Assembly (NCBI RefSeq): GCF_030546755.1
Contig: NZ_JAUOPE010000010.1
Span: 1 to 64,000, forward strand
Direction: 5' to 3'
DNA length: 64,000 bases
Source of the DNA: Colwellia sp. 1_MG-2023
GTDB taxonomy: Bacteria > Pseudomonadota > Gammaproteobacteria > Enterobacterales > Alteromonadaceae
The notes beneath the pieces are model-generated. The model did no database searches and was not told the origin of the DNA. It worked only from the letters and a program-made list of their open reading frames with translations. Shown piece by piece: positions 8,331 through 17,512 of this stretch. Numbering within the stretch: position 1 is the stretch's first letter; every line of letters begins with the position of its first letter. The position numbers and the translations under genes are program-made.

Positions 8331-9443
8331 TTACAGGTTATATGCTACATGCTGATGAAACCGAATCATAAGTTCTTCTTTGTCAGCTTGCATTTCTAGC
8401 TCAGTTGCCAGTAATCGCATCGCTTGTTCTATTTGATTAATAAAACGTCCAAAGCGATTGTCTGTGCCGTCAAGCTTAGTGGCAACAAAAATAAACTGTA
8501 CATTATCAACCAATTGATCTGCTTGCCATTTACTCACTAATCCGCATGGACTTTGTTCAGGGTTGTAACCTAACATTTGTAATTCACCGACCCGAGAAAC
8601 GATTTCATGAAGGCTATAACGAACTATTGGTACCAAACCATTTGCTATTAAAGCGCCATTATTTAAATTAAATCTTTTGGCGACCATTGAAAAAGTATCG
8701 GTGAGAAAAGTGTATAACGGGTTGTAAGGATCATTTGAGCTTGGATCTATGTCAACCATATTTAACAAACGGTTATTTATCGTTAAGTTGATGATTGCGT
8801 AAGTAATAGCCGAATTTTTTTCAGGTAAAGTAACCGATTGGCTTTGATAACGCTGTTCGATACTGCGAAGTTTATGAGCAACCGAACTTGTACAGCCTTT
8901 GTTTTTAGCAAAGATATCGTACGTGATATGTTGATGATCTCTCACCCTTATATCATTTTCTTTTAAAGATAATTGTTGGCAATAACATCTGAGCAGTTTG
9001 GCTACTTTTTGATGGAATTCAGCGGCATTAATGCGAATGTCACTACCTGAGGCCAAAAACAATAAGGTTATTTTTTTAGCTTTAACATTGGCATCGAAAA
9101 AAGAATTTTGTAATTCATGTACTTGCGGATCATAATAAAACAAAATTTGTTGGCTAGTTTGCCACTGATGCATCTCTTGGCTATAACGTACTCTTACTAA
9201 TTTATCATTGGCAACAAACACACTACTTTTTACGTTAAAATCATTACTTAAGGTAAACAGTAATTGTGATAAATTTTGATAAAATTGAAAGTAAGCTTGT
9301 TTGTTATTTTCAGAAAAGTCGGGATACACTTGAGTTAACAAATCATCAGACAATTGAAATTCTGCCAGTATATACTGATTATCTCGGTTATTTGATGGAA
9401 TATAAGCTTTATTTGCCGCACTTCTTTTACGTACTATTGACAT
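8331..9443 (-). CDS. Uncharacterised protein with two tandem domains (DUF3083-like)
   Basis: A 370-residue soluble protein with no signal peptide or membrane segment. I tentatively relate it to DUF3083, a family of unknown function in Shewanella and Colwellia, but this is from memory. It is internally duplicated: residues about 24-178 and 215-370 follow the same plan. Compare YILAEFQLSDDLLTQV with YAIINLTINNRLLNMV, FNVKSSVFVANDKLVRVRYS with FNLNNGALIANGLVPIVRYS, and DHQHITYDIF with FHQHVAYNL, where each half ends. The conserved HQH at each repeat end could bind a ligand or metal; that is a guess. The gene stands alone, with a good start after a short AT-rich leader. Confidence 0.75.
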   Translation of the reverse strand: MSIVRKRSAANKAYIPSNNRDNQYILAEFQLSDDLLTQVYPDFSENNKQAYFQFYQNLSQLLFTLSNDFNVKSSVFVANDKLVRVRYSQEMHQWQTSQQILFYYDPQVHELQNSFFDANVKAKKITLLFLASGSDIRINAAEFHQKVAKLLRCYCQQLSLKENDIRVRDHQHITYDIFAKNKGCTSSVAHKLRSIEQRYQSQSVTLPEKNSAITYAIINLTINNRLLNMVDIDPSSNDPYNPLYTFLTDTFSMVAKRFNLNNGALIANGLVPIVRYSLHEIVSRVGELQMLGYNPEQSPCGLVSKWQADQLVDNVQFIFVATKLDGTDNRFGRFINQIEQAMRLLATELEMQADKEELMIRFHQHVAYNL

Positions 9444-9632
9444 TGAATGTCCCTATTTTTAACGCGTTAGTTTCTAAATAATGCTGAAATTATAAGAGCA
9501 AGTTATGACAAATTTATGTCAGAAACTCCGTTAAAATAAGTTAAGCTACGGCGAGTAAACCCTTAGCGTATAGTGCAAAATATTATCAAGCTGTACAAAG
9601 TAAACATGAATGTAATAAATAGTTAGGAACCT

Positions 9633-9851
9633 ATGCTTTCAGATCAACAGGCGCTTATTCGCGCAATAAATCAAGTGATGCCTTTTGGCAAATATGCCGG
9701 GCGAAAACTACTGCAATTACCTGAGCCTTATTTAGTGTGGTTTCATAATAAAGGTTTTCCAGAAGGGAAATTAGGTGAGCAATTGGCACTTATTTATGAA
9801 GTAAAATTAAATGGTTTAGAAAAAATGTTAGAGCCGTTATTAGAAAGTTAA
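9633..9851 (+). CDS. DUF3820 family small protein
   Basis: A 72-residue protein with the DUF3820 pattern: MPFGKYAGRKLLQLPEPYL followed by WFHNKGFPEGKLGEQLALIYE. The family is widespread in gammaproteobacteria and is sometimes annotated as a putative quorum-sensing-regulated virulence factor; the biochemical role is unknown. The sequence resembles a nuclease-associated 'GKY' fold. It is preceded by an AGGA-type ribosome site (TTAGGAACCT before ATG) and stands alone. Confidence 0.8.
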   Translation: MLSDQQALIRAINQVMPFGKYAGRKLLQLPEPYLVWFHNKGFPEGKLGEQLALIYEVKLNGLEKMLEPLLES

Positions 9852-10143
9852 TGATGTATATTTTCAAATATCGTTAAATGAATTTCTCATATAAAAATTC
9901 TTTTTATTATCTTTAGATCTATTTCATTGTTATTAACAATCTGTTTTTCAAACACTTCTTTATTGTGTAAAAATTAGCCGAGTACTAACAGCTGAAAATT
10001 TCAAAAAGTTGACACTTTTATGATCATTTGAGACTTGCTTTAAAAAAATAAATGTTCTTAAATAAAGTGTCAGTTGTTATTTATTGCTGACAAATAAAGC
10101 ACAAGAAAAACTATACTTATCATCTGGTTATGGAGACTCGTAT

Positions 10144-10317
10144 ATGAGAAGACAGAAAAGAGATCGTTTAGGTAGAGCACATTCAAATGGTTATCAAGCA
10201 GGCCTTTCAGGTAAAAATAAAGAAAATTGTCCTTATCAAAATACTGATGCAAGATCTGAATGGTTAGGCGGATGGCGAGAAGCCGTTACTGACCGAAATT
10301 CTGGATTATTTAAATAG
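10144..10317 (+). CDS. rmf: Ribosome modulation factor RMF
   Basis: A 57-residue basic protein closely matching RMF: MRRQKRDRLGRAHSNGYQAG, then CPYQ and SEWLGGWREA. RMF binds the 30S subunit in stationary phase and promotes 100S ribosome dimers. An in-frame upstream extension to 10084 exists, but the start at 10144 is chosen because it matches the family and has GGAG eight bases before it (10132-10135). A terminator follows 47 bp after the stop. The 290-bp AT-rich leader upstream probably holds its growth-phase promoter; no clear operator was recognised. Confidence 0.95.
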   Translation: MRRQKRDRLGRAHSNGYQAGLSGKNKENCPYQNTDARSEWLGGWREAVTDRNSGLFK

Positions 10318-10363
10318 GCATAAATTTTAAATTACGCTAATTAATCACGTTAAAAACAGTATA

Positions 10364-10389
10364 GAGCCCTCAATGTTGAGGGCTTTTTT
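10364..10389 (+). terminator. Terminator after rmf
   Basis: Stem AGCCCTCAA / TTGAGGGCT (10365-10373 with 10376-10384, innermost pairs open) followed by a T run. Confidence 0.85.
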
Positions 10390-10447
10390 ATGCCTATATT
10401 TTTTTGATATTTAGCAGAAATAACTATGGCTACGAGTACTTTTAGCA

Positions 10448-11197
10448 TTAATTATTTTGGCAAATAGGGCAATCGACTTGTTTTGAAATATTGAATTGTT
10501 GCCATTGATTGTAAAAGCCATCATATACGTTTAATTGATTATATTTAACATCAATGCCAGTTAATAGCTTAATGGTTTGTAAAGCTTGTAATCCAGCAAT
10601 AATTGCTAAAACCGGCCCTAAAATACCAACCGTTTGGCAGTTATTCGCCGGGGCTTTTTCAGAGATAGGAAAAAAACATTGATAGCAAGCTGCATTATCT
10701 TTTCTCGGATCTACAACAAGTTGTTGGCCATCGAAGCCTGTCGCAGCACCTACTACAAATGGTTTTTTATGATCAACACAAAGTGAATTGACTAAATAAC
10801 GTGTCTCAATATTATCGCTACAGTCGACAACCACATCAACTTGTGGGATATAAAATTGCCCCAGTTCTTCATCAAGCATTTCGTCGATAACTTCAATTTG
10901 TGTATCGCTATTGTTTTTATTCAGTTTTTCAGCGGCACAATCGGCTTTGTTTTGCGTGAGATCTGACTCGCCGAATAACACCTGACGTTGTAAGTTGGTG
11001 ATCTCAATATTATCGCCATCAGCAATCATTATTCTGCCGACGCCAGCAGCATTTAAATACATAGCAACAGGGTTTCCTAAACCGCCCATTCCTACAATAA
11101 GGACACTAGCATTACGCAATTTTAATTGGCCATTTTCGCCAATATGTTTAAGCATAGTTTGTCTGCTGTACCTAAGTTGTTCGTTTGATGTAAGCAC
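10448..11197 (-). CDS. moeB: Molybdopterin-synthase adenylyltransferase MoeB
   Basis: A 249-residue E1-like enzyme that adenylates the C-terminal glycine of MoaD before sulfur transfer. It shows the nucleotide-binding GMGGLGNP (about residues 36-43), the RQVLF segment (about 71-75), and two CxxC pairs that bind zinc (CYQC about 172-175 and CPIC about 243-246). It is last in the mod/moa run, 47 bp after modC. ThiF is the close relative, but the neighbouring moaD and moaE make MoeB the better name. Confidence 0.92.
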   Translation of the reverse strand: MLTSNEQLRYSRQTMLKHIGENGQLKLRNASVLIVGMGGLGNPVAMYLNAAGVGRIMIADGDNIEITNLQRQVLFGESDLTQNKADCAAEKLNKNNSDTQIEVIDEMLDEELGQFYIPQVDVVVDCSDNIETRYLVNSLCVDHKKPFVVGAATGFDGQQLVVDPRKDNAACYQCFFPISEKAPANNCQTVGILGPVLAIIAGLQALQTIKLLTGIDVKYNQLNVYDGFYNQWQQFNISKQVDCPICQNN

Positions 11198-11244
11198 GTT
11201 GTTCTCGTTGGCTAAAAAATAAAATAAATAAACGTTAAATTAAA

Positions 11245-12339
11245 CTAAATTGTTAATGTTCGCACTGCACTTGCCTTAAACTGAATGTAGACAGCTTGAT
11301 TAATGCTTAACGATAGTTTATCGAGCGAATAAGTTGAAATACTGGCAAAAAATGTTTGCTGATGACACGTTAATGTCAACAGTACTTGCGATTGTACTTG
11401 AGATATTTTTGTGATTATTCCATACAATTGATTCACAATTGAACTACTCGTTGGTTCAATTGTGGTAATACTAATATCACTGGCAAAGATATAACAACGT
11501 AAGGAATTAAATTGAGCTAACGCTAGTTTATCTGCCTCAGTTAAGTGATTTATCGCCATAAAAATATGTTGTTCAGCAAAGGCTAATTTTACTAAACCAT
11601 GTTGGTTATTCACCTCGACAACTTTCACAGATAAGCTAGTTTGTTGCTTAATTAATTGCGTATTATTTAATTGATGAAAAACCTGGTGAACATCGCCTGA
11701 CTCTATGATTTTACCACGTTCAATGACCACTAATTGCTCAGCGAGTTGCTGTAATTCTTCACTACTGTGGCTGACATAAATCATCGGTAATTTTAACTTT
11801 TGATGGACAGTTTTAAGAAGCGTTAATAACTCTTTTTTACTTTGTCTGTCTAAAGCACTTAATGGCTCATCTAATAACAATAAGCTAGGCTCTGATAATA
11901 CAGCACGCGCTAACGCGACTTTTTGCTGTTCGCCACCAGACAATTCCGTAACTTCTTTACCGAGTAACGCACTGATATTGGTTAATTCAATAATATCTTT
12001 TTTAGCTAAACTACTGTGATGGCAACGTTTAATAGCAAAATCTAAATTAGCTTCTACAGTTAAATGAGGAAATAATCTAGGCTCTTGAAATACCATGGAA
12101 ATATTTCGGTTTTCCGCTTTAATATCTTGCTTATTTTTACTATCAAGTAATAACTGTTCATTAAAAGCGATAGTGCCTTTAACTTGTTGTTCAAGCCCTG
12201 CAATCGCCCTTAGTAAGGTGGTTTTTCCTGAGCCAGAATGACCAAATATGCCAACAATGCCTGAAAATGATAAGCATTGATTGATAACCAGTGAAAACTG
12301 GTCTTTGGTTGATTCAATGTTTAACGTTAAGCTATTCAT
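11245..12339 (-). CDS. modC: Molybdate ABC transporter ATP-binding protein ModC
   Basis: A 364-residue ATPase that powers molybdate import with ModB. Walker A is GHSGSGKTT (about 33-41), the signature is LSGGEQQKVALARA (about 133-146) and Walker B is LLLLDEPLSALDR (about 153-165). The C-terminal part (about 290-360) fits the Mop/TOBE molybdate-binding domain that senses substrate. It follows modB by 20 bp in the same operon. Confidence 0.93.
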   Translation of the reverse strand: MNSLTLNIESTKDQFSLVINQCLSFSGIVGIFGHSGSGKTTLLRAIAGLEQQVKGTIAFNEQLLLDSKNKQDIKAENRNISMVFQEPRLFPHLTVEANLDFAIKRCHHSSLAKKDIIELTNISALLGKEVTELSGGEQQKVALARAVLSEPSLLLLDEPLSALDRQSKKELLTLLKTVHQKLKLPMIYVSHSSEELQQLAEQLVVIERGKIIESGDVHQVFHQLNNTQLIKQQTSLSVKVVEVNNQHGLVKLAFAEQHIFMAINHLTEADKLALAQFNSLRCYIFASDISITTIEPTSSSIVNQLYGIITKISQVQSQVLLTLTCHQQTFFASISTYSLDKLSLSINQAVYIQFKASAVRTLTI

Positions 12340-12359
12340 TGCGAGTATTTATCCCTCAT

Positions 12360-13058
12360 TTAACTTACCACTTTCTCTGTTTTTATTGGTCGATGATTGA
12401 GTAAATAAATCATCGATAATAAAACTAAAGAGGCGATCACTAAACTGATGGCTAAGGTATGCGCTTGTGCATAATTAAACGCTTCAACATGATCAAATAG
12501 GGCGATTGAAAGTACTCGGGTTTCCCCAGGAATATTACCGCCAATCATTAGCACCACTCCAAACTCACCAACCGTATGGGCAAAACCTAAACTTGCCGCG
12601 GTAATAAAACTGGCTTTTGTCATCGGGAAAACAAGAGTGAAAAATCGATCTAGTGGCCCCGCTCTTAACATGGCACCGGCTTCTAAGTAATCGCTTCCTA
12701 GTTGTTCGAAGGCTTTTTGTAAGGGTTGTACGACAAATGGCAGGGAATAAAAAATAGAGCCTATCACTAAAGCGCTAAAACTAAAGGCCAATTGTTGCCC
12801 GGTGATCTCTTGCCATATTTGGCCGGGGAGATATTGTGGCGAAAAAGCGATTAATAGGTAAAAACCCAAAACTGTTGGGGGTAACACTAACGGTAGTGCC
12901 ACGATCGCTTCAATAAACACTTTGCTTTTACTTTTCATTTTAGCCAAAAACCACGCTAATGGAGTGCCAATTATCATCAAGAAAAACGTGGTAAGTCCGG
13001 CCATTTTAAGGGTAGTAATTAATGCTAAACCGTCGTCAGAGATCTCAGTCATTGTCAC
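12360..13058 (-). CDS. modB: Molybdate ABC transporter permease ModB
   Basis: A 232-residue inner-membrane permease with about five hydrophobic segments and the permease EAA-type loop (EAGAMLRAGPLDRFFTLVFP, about residues 126-145) that contacts ModC. It overlaps the end of modA by 14 bp, so the two are probably translationally coupled. Length is normal. Confidence 0.93.
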   Translation of the reverse strand: MTMTEISDDGLALITTLKMAGLTTFFLMIIGTPLAWFLAKMKSKSKVFIEAIVALPLVLPPTVLGFYLLIAFSPQYLPGQIWQEITGQQLAFSFSALVIGSIFYSLPFVVQPLQKAFEQLGSDYLEAGAMLRAGPLDRFFTLVFPMTKASFITAASLGFAHTVGEFGVVLMIGGNIPGETRVLSIALFDHVEAFNYAQAHTLAISLVIASLVLLSMIYLLNHRPIKTEKVVS

Positions 13059-13884
13059 TTCTCTTTAAATTCATTAAAGGAGTGACAGCTTGATAACCTA
13101 AAGTTGCAATGATTTGTTGCACCTCATTTGATAATAAATAGTCACTCAGTAATTGGCTTTGTGATACTTTTTTACTCGCTGACAAAATAACTAATTGTTG
13201 CTCAATGGCTTGATAATACTGACGTGGTATTTTAATACCTGCTAAGTCATTTAAGATGAGTTGGCTATCGGCCACAATGCCTAGCGGCACGGCACCACTT
13301 CTGACTTGTTGAAATGTTTGATTAATATTGCTGCCCATAATTAATTGTTTTTTATCAACCATCTGCCACAATTTTGTAGCTTCCAATAATTGCTTTGCAG
13401 CAACACCATAAGGGGCAATAGTAGGATTGGCTATGGCAATTCTTAGGCGTTTACGCGGGATGTCTTGTAACAAGTTTTCAAAAGTTAGGGAGTTATTGCT
13501 AGCCTGGTTATCGTGTTGCCATGTCGATGACCAAAATGAAATAGTGCCAAAAGCATAGGTTTTTAAACTGTTTCCTAGCGCGAGTTTAGCTTTAACAAGC
13601 TTTGAGGGCCTTAGCTTATCTGCAGCAATAAAAATGTCAAAAGGAGCGCCGTGGTGTATTTGTTGAAATAAATTTCCCGTAGAACCAATAAATACTTGGG
13701 TATTGATACCGGTTTGTTGCTCAAATTGGGGTAATAATTTTTTTAAGGCTGGCGCAAAATTGGCTGACACAGCAATATTGAGTATTTTTGAGGAAGGAGC
13801 AGATGAACCTTTGGCAAAGAGTGCTTGTGAAGTAACAAGTGCTAAAAAAAATAAAGTGATGGAGCAAATATTAACTTTCGTCAT
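13045..13884 (-). CDS. modA: Molybdate-binding periplasmic protein ModA
   Basis: A 279-residue substrate-binding protein with a signal peptide (about 1-24, ending ALFA-K). The mature part has the ModA pattern: VSANFAPALKKL, STGNLFQQIHHGAPFDIFIAAD, and the hinge segment IANPTIAPYGVAAKQLL. It captures molybdate or tungstate in the periplasm for ModBC. It begins 3 bp after moaE, so uptake and cofactor genes share one transcript. Confidence 0.93.
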   Translation of the reverse strand: MTKVNICSITLFFLALVTSQALFAKGSSAPSSKILNIAVSANFAPALKKLLPQFEQQTGINTQVFIGSTGNLFQQIHHGAPFDIFIAADKLRPSKLVKAKLALGNSLKTYAFGTISFWSSTWQHDNQASNNSLTFENLLQDIPRKRLRIAIANPTIAPYGVAAKQLLEATKLWQMVDKKQLIMGSNINQTFQQVRSGAVPLGIVADSQLILNDLAGIKIPRQYYQAIEQQLVILSASKKVSQSQLLSDYLLSNEVQQIIATLGYQAVTPLMNLKRSDND

Positions 13885-13887
13885 TAT

Positions 13888-14364
13888 TTAAGGTTGCCAT
13901 TGTTTTGCTTTAATTTCATCACTTTGTTTTGCTTCTAACCAATTTTCTACACCTTCACTTAATTCCTTTTTCCAAAATGGTGCGCTAACTTTCAAATAAT
14001 CCATAATAAACTCGCAGCCGGCAAAGGCGTCTTGCCGATGTTTACTGGTGACGCCAACAAAGACAATTTGTTCGCCTACGGTGAGTTGACCAATGCGATG
14101 AATGACAGTAACTCGTCCTAATTGCCATTTTTTTTGTGCTTGTTCAATGATGTTATGTAAAGATTTTTCAGTCATGCCAGGGTAATGCTCAAGGAATAAC
14201 CCACTGACTTTTTTGCCGAGATTATTGTTTCGCACTCTGCCACTAAAAGTAACAACCGCACCATCTTCTTCGTTTTGCGCTTCTAATAAATTGACTTCAT
14301 CTGACAAACTAAAGTCAGCGGTTTGAATGGCAATTTTTATGGCTGAATTCTCATGCTTTACCAT
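13888..14364 (-). CDS. moaE: Molybdopterin synthase catalytic subunit MoaE
   Basis: A 158-residue large subunit of molybdopterin synthase, which with thiocarboxylated MoaD inserts two sulfurs into cyclic pyranopterin monophosphate. Family motifs are GAVVTFSGRVRNNN (about 33-46), HRIGQLTVGEQIVFVGVTSKHR (shown in part, about 90-111), and PFWKKE near the end with the conserved lysines. It starts 2 bp after moaD. Confidence 0.95.
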   Translation of the reverse strand: MVKHENSAIKIAIQTADFSLSDEVNLLEAQNEEDGAVVTFSGRVRNNNLGKKVSGLFLEHYPGMTEKSLHNIIEQAQKKWQLGRVTVIHRIGQLTVGEQIVFVGVTSKHRQDAFAGCEFIMDYLKVSAPFWKKELSEGVENWLEAKQSDEIKAKQWQP

Positions 14365-14366
14365 GT

Positions 14367-14612
14367 TTACCCACCTGTCACAGGAGGAAAAAAAGCAACT
14401 TCATCACCAGCGTTAACGGGATGATCTCTGCTCACCATGTTTTGGTTAACTGCACAAAGCAGACTTTGAGTAAATGCGGACTGCCATTGAGGGTGTATGG
14501 CGAGTAGAGCATCAATAACGTCTGCAATGGTTGCCGGTTTTGCTACAGGTACTGTGATTTGCTCACTGCCTAGTTGTTCACGCAGTGCGGCAAAAAATAA
14601 TACTTTTATCAT
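14367..14612 (-). CDS. moaD: Molybdopterin synthase sulfur-carrier subunit MoaD
   Basis: An 81-residue ubiquitin-like protein ending in the essential Gly-Gly (FFPPVTGG), which MoeB adenylates and which then carries the thiocarboxylate to MoaE. The N-terminal strand IKVLFFAALREQLG is typical. A 96-bp gap separates it from moaC, the largest within the run; a second promoter there is possible. Confidence 0.95.
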   Translation of the reverse strand: MIKVLFFAALREQLGSEQITVPVAKPATIADVIDALLAIHPQWQSAFTQSLLCAVNQNMVSRDHPVNAGDEVAFFPPVTGG

Positions 14613-14708
14613 AGGCTTCTCGTTTTATTATCAGGTGTTTCTCTTCAGTATTTTTCTAAAGTATTTGCTATTTAATTTTCAGCAGAATTTAGGTTATAGC
14701 AATAAAAA

Positions 14709-15200
14709 CTACGCCTGCCAGCTCCCTGACTTGCCACCCTCTTTCGTTAATACTTTAATGCCAAATATTTCCATTTTAGGATCTGCCGCTTTACACATAT
14801 CAAATAAGGTTAAGCATGCAACAGAAACCGCGGTTAAGGCTTCCATTTCAACCCCTGTTTGTCCGGTTAAGCGACATAAGCTTGTTACTTTGATTTGATT
14901 TTTCTGATCGTCAATTTCAAAGTCGACATTCACTTTGGTTAACATTAACGGATGACATAAAGGAATTAGGTCACTACATTTTTTTGCGGCTTGAATGCCA
15001 GCAATACGAGCAACGGCTAAAACATCGCCTTTTTTGTTATCGCCTTGATGAATTAATCCGAGGGTTTCAGCGGTCATTTTTATAAAGCCAACGGCGGTCG
15101 CTGTTCGTGAGGTCATTGCTTTTTCGGTGACATCAACCATGTTTGCTTCGCCTTTTGAGTTTACATGGCTTAAGGCGACTTCATTGTTTTGTTCGGTCAT
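14709..15200 (-). CDS. moaC: Cyclic pyranopterin monophosphate synthase MoaC
   Basis: A 163-residue enzyme that, with MoaA, turns GTP into cyclic pyranopterin monophosphate. It shows the motif [16 protein letters not shown] (about 21-36), the substrate segment [10 protein letters not shown] (about 77-86) and [20 protein letters not shown] (about 115-134) with the catalytic residues known for the family. The start codon overlaps the moaB stop by one base. Confidence 0.95.
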   Translation of the reverse strand: MTEQNNEVALSHVNSKGEANMVDVTEKAMTSRTATAVGFIKMTAETLGLIHQGDNKKGDVLAVARIAGIQAAKKCSDLIPLCHPLMLTKVNVDFEIDDQKNQIKVTSLCRLTGQTGVEMEALTAVSVACLTLFDMCKAADPKMEIFGIKVLTKEGGKSGSWQA

Positions 15201-15754
15201 TAGCTTCTTGTCTCACATTGCTCGGTATTAATATTTAAATGAGGCACAAAATTACAAGGGCGATGGCTAGCGTCTAATTGCTCTTTAATTAATTTATCCC
15301 AAGCGGTTCGACATGCGTTAGTTGAACCTGGCACACATAAAATAACGGTTTGATTAGCTATGCCACCAAAAGCACGAGATTGAATTGTTGAAGTGCCAAT
15401 TTCATCTAATGAGATAGCGCGAAATATTTCCCCAAACCCTTCAACGTTTTTATCAAAAAGTGGTAATAGGGCTTCGGGGGTATTATCACGTAAAGTAAAG
15501 CCTGTACCGCCAGTACTGATCACCGCATGAATATTGTCATCAGCAATCCATTTAGAGACGATAGCGCGTAATTGATAAACGTCATCTTTAACTATCGCTT
15601 TTGCGGCTAACAGATGTCCTGAAGAAGTGACGCGCTCAGCTAATAATTGCCCTGAAGTATCATTTGATTCATCACGTGTATCAGACACGGTTAATACCGC
15701 AATGTTAAGAGGAATAAACACTTTACTGTTGTGATTGTTACTTGAACTAGACAT
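15200..15754 (-). CDS. moaB: Molybdopterin adenylyltransferase-family protein MoaB
   Basis: A 184-residue MoaB/MogA-type protein with [10 protein letters not shown] (about 20-29), the molybdopterin-binding [17 protein letters not shown] (about 76-92) and [14 protein letters not shown]. The start at 15754 is preferred over an upstream in-frame ATG at 15829 because AGGA lies six bases before it and the extra 25 residues match no family member. It overlaps the mobA end by 8 bp. In enterobacteria MoaB is thought redundant with MogA; no mogA is in the window. Confidence 0.9.
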   Translation of the reverse strand: MSSSSNNHNSKVFIPLNIAVLTVSDTRDESNDTSGQLLAERVTSSGHLLAAKAIVKDDVYQLRAIVSKWIADDNIHAVISTGGTGFTLRDNTPEALLPLFDKNVEGFGEIFRAISLDEIGTSTIQSRAFGGIANQTVILCVPGSTNACRTAWDKLIKEQLDASHRPCNFVPHLNINTEQCETRS

Positions 15755-16457
15755 GATTTTTCCTGTTTTGCACAATAGGGTTGTTAAACTTTTGTTTAGC
15801 TTGCTGCCACTGCTCAGGCGTATTGGCATTAAACAAGCATTGTAAATTTTTTGGGGTTAATGTTTTATGGGGAATTTGCGTTAACAATGCTTTTATCGAA
15901 GGTCCTTTAATCGCAGGTTTATTCGTTGTTTGGCTAGATAACGCTGATTTCTTATTAGTGAAGCTTTGTTTAAATGGTAAAAAGGCTTGCTCAAAAAACT
16001 GTTCAACAAAAGCATTAATAGGTAAATATAATGGCAACATATTATTTTGAAAAAATACTGCCTTTTGTGACAATTCGCCAGCACGCTTGAGTTGCAGTAA
16101 TGATTCACTGTCGATTAAAGGCAAATCAACCGGTAAAATTAACATGGCTTTTGGATGGTACTTCTTCAGAATAGTATAAATGCCGCCCATTGGTCCTAAT
16201 TGCTCAAATTGATCTGCAATGCCATGATTTTTTCCGCTAACAATAATCTCATCAACTCCGGCACTTTTTAGCTGTTGTTTGCTATATGACAGCATATTTT
16301 CTTGGGGAGCATGATTTTGTTCAGAGTTACTGGTTTGACGGTTTCCGCTTGCGCGATTAAGTAAGGCTTTATCACTTCCCATTCTAGATGATAAACCGCC
16401 CGTTAAAACCACCCCTAAACAGTGTTGATGTAGTGTTAAATCTGTTGCTGTTTTCAT
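15747..16457 (-). CDS. mobA: Molybdenum cofactor guanylyltransferase MobA
   Basis: A 236-residue GT-A-fold nucleotidyltransferase that joins GMP to the molybdenum cofactor, giving the bis-MGD form used by DMSO-reductase-family enzymes. The start motif VVLTGGLSSRMGSDKALL (about 16-33) and LILPVDLPLID (about 110-120) are clear. Between them lies a short poorly conserved insert rich in N, Q and S. It starts 3 bp after moaA and sits inside the moa run rather than beside mobB. Confidence 0.9.
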   Translation of the reverse strand: MKTATDLTLHQHCLGVVLTGGLSSRMGSDKALLNRASGNRQTSNSEQNHAPQENMLSYSKQQLKSAGVDEIIVSGKNHGIADQFEQLGPMGGIYTILKKYHPKAMLILPVDLPLIDSESLLQLKRAGELSQKAVFFQNNMLPLYLPINAFVEQFFEQAFLPFKQSFTNKKSALSSQTTNKPAIKGPSIKALLTQIPHKTLTPKNLQCLFNANTPEQWQQAKQKFNNPIVQNRKNHV

Positions 16458-16460
16458 CGA

Positions 16461-17432
16461 TTAGCCACCAAGCATTGCTAAGTTTTTGGTGGCACCCGTG
16501 AGATTATCATGGAGAAAATGCGTGGCTTTTTTATCACTCATCATAGCAACAATTTGTTGTTTTAATGGCTCTACATCATCTTGTTGTAAATACTCTTTTA
16601 ATGACAAGCCTGCTTCGGTAAATAAACATAAATGCAATTTACCTAAGGCACTGACTCTTAAGCGATTACAAGTATTACAAAAGTCTTTGCTGTAAGGCAT
16701 GATCAAGCCAACTTTTCCTTGATAATCAGGATGATAAAATTCTTGAGCAGGACCTGATGATTTATCTCGAATGGATGGCAGCCAACCGTCTAGAATCAAT
16801 TTTTGTTTGATCCGAGATGCTTGCACATGTTGTTTATTAAAAAACTCCTGATTGTCACCAGTTTGCATTAATTCGATAAAACGCAAAGTAACCGGGGTAT
16901 CTTTGAGCCACTCTAAATAGGTTTTAATGTCATAGCCATTAAATTCGCGCATTAACACGGTATTAATTTTTACCGATGTTTTACCACTCGCCAATGCCAT
17001 ATCTATACCTTTTAATATTATAGGTAATTTGTCATGGCCGGTAATGGCATGAAATTGTCTCGGATCTAAACTATCAATACTGATGTTAAGCGCATCAAGA
17101 CCTGAATCTAACCATGAGTTAATATGTTCTGGTAATTTGTAGCCGTTTGACGTTAATGCGACTTTTTTGATGTTTTCAGTTTGTTTGCAGGCGGCAATGA
17201 TGTCGGGAAGATCTTTTCTTAACGATGGCTCACCTCCTGTGATACGAATTTTTTCCGTGCCTAATTGACCAAAGGCTTTGGCAACGCGTTTGATTTCAGC
17301 AAACGATAAAAAGTCACGGTCGTGATCACATTGATAACCATCGGGTAAGCAATAGTTACAACGAAAATTACAGACGTCGGTAATCGATAGGCGTAAGTAA
17401 TAAAACTTACGACCAAAATTGTCAGTTAACAT
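16461..17432 (-). CDS. moaA: GTP 3',8-cyclase MoaA
   Basis: A 323-residue radical-SAM enzyme with two 4Fe-4S clusters. The N-terminal cluster ligands are Cys21, Cys25 and Cys28 (CNFRCNYC); RITGGEPSLR follows near residue 61. The C-terminal cluster ligands are in CNTCNRLR plus a later Cys in HLCLF. The chain ends in the Gly-Gly that is needed for activity. First gene of the minus-strand cofactor/uptake run. Its Shine-Dalgarno site (GGAAAGG) can pair with an upstream CCTCC, see the leader entry. Confidence 0.96.
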   Translation of the reverse strand: MLTDNFGRKFYYLRLSITDVCNFRCNYCLPDGYQCDHDRDFLSFAEIKRVAKAFGQLGTEKIRITGGEPSLRKDLPDIIAACKQTENIKKVALTSNGYKLPEHINSWLDSGLDALNISIDSLDPRQFHAITGHDKLPIILKGIDMALASGKTSVKINTVLMREFNGYDIKTYLEWLKDTPVTLRFIELMQTGDNQEFFNKQHVQASRIKQKLILDGWLPSIRDKSSGPAQEFYHPDYQGKVGLIMPYSKDFCNTCNRLRVSALGKLHLCLFTEAGLSLKEYLQQDDVEPLKQQIVAMMSDKKATHFLHDNLTGATKNLAMLGG

Positions 17433-17512
17433 TCCACCTTTCCAAATGTCGGGAGGCTAATATGTTTCCACATTAACCCTGGCGATTAATAAATAATCAC
17501 GGCTAAGATCAC
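17433..17512 (-). ncRNA. Structured moaA leader, candidate Moco RNA motif
   Basis: On the minus strand the leader has three hairpins: GATTA/TAATC (17484-17498), a stem closed by a GGAA (GNRA) tetraloop (17458-17475), and CCTCC pairing with GGAAAGG (17438-17456), which hides the ribosome site of moaA. GNRA loop and a masked SD before moaA are features of the Moco riboswitch-like RNA. I identify it from memory of that motif; the outer helices were not all found. Confidence 0.5.

Noticed and set aside
10084-10143. N-terminal extension of rmf
   Set aside because: The extra 20 residues match no RMF, and GGAG lies correctly before the ATG at 10144.
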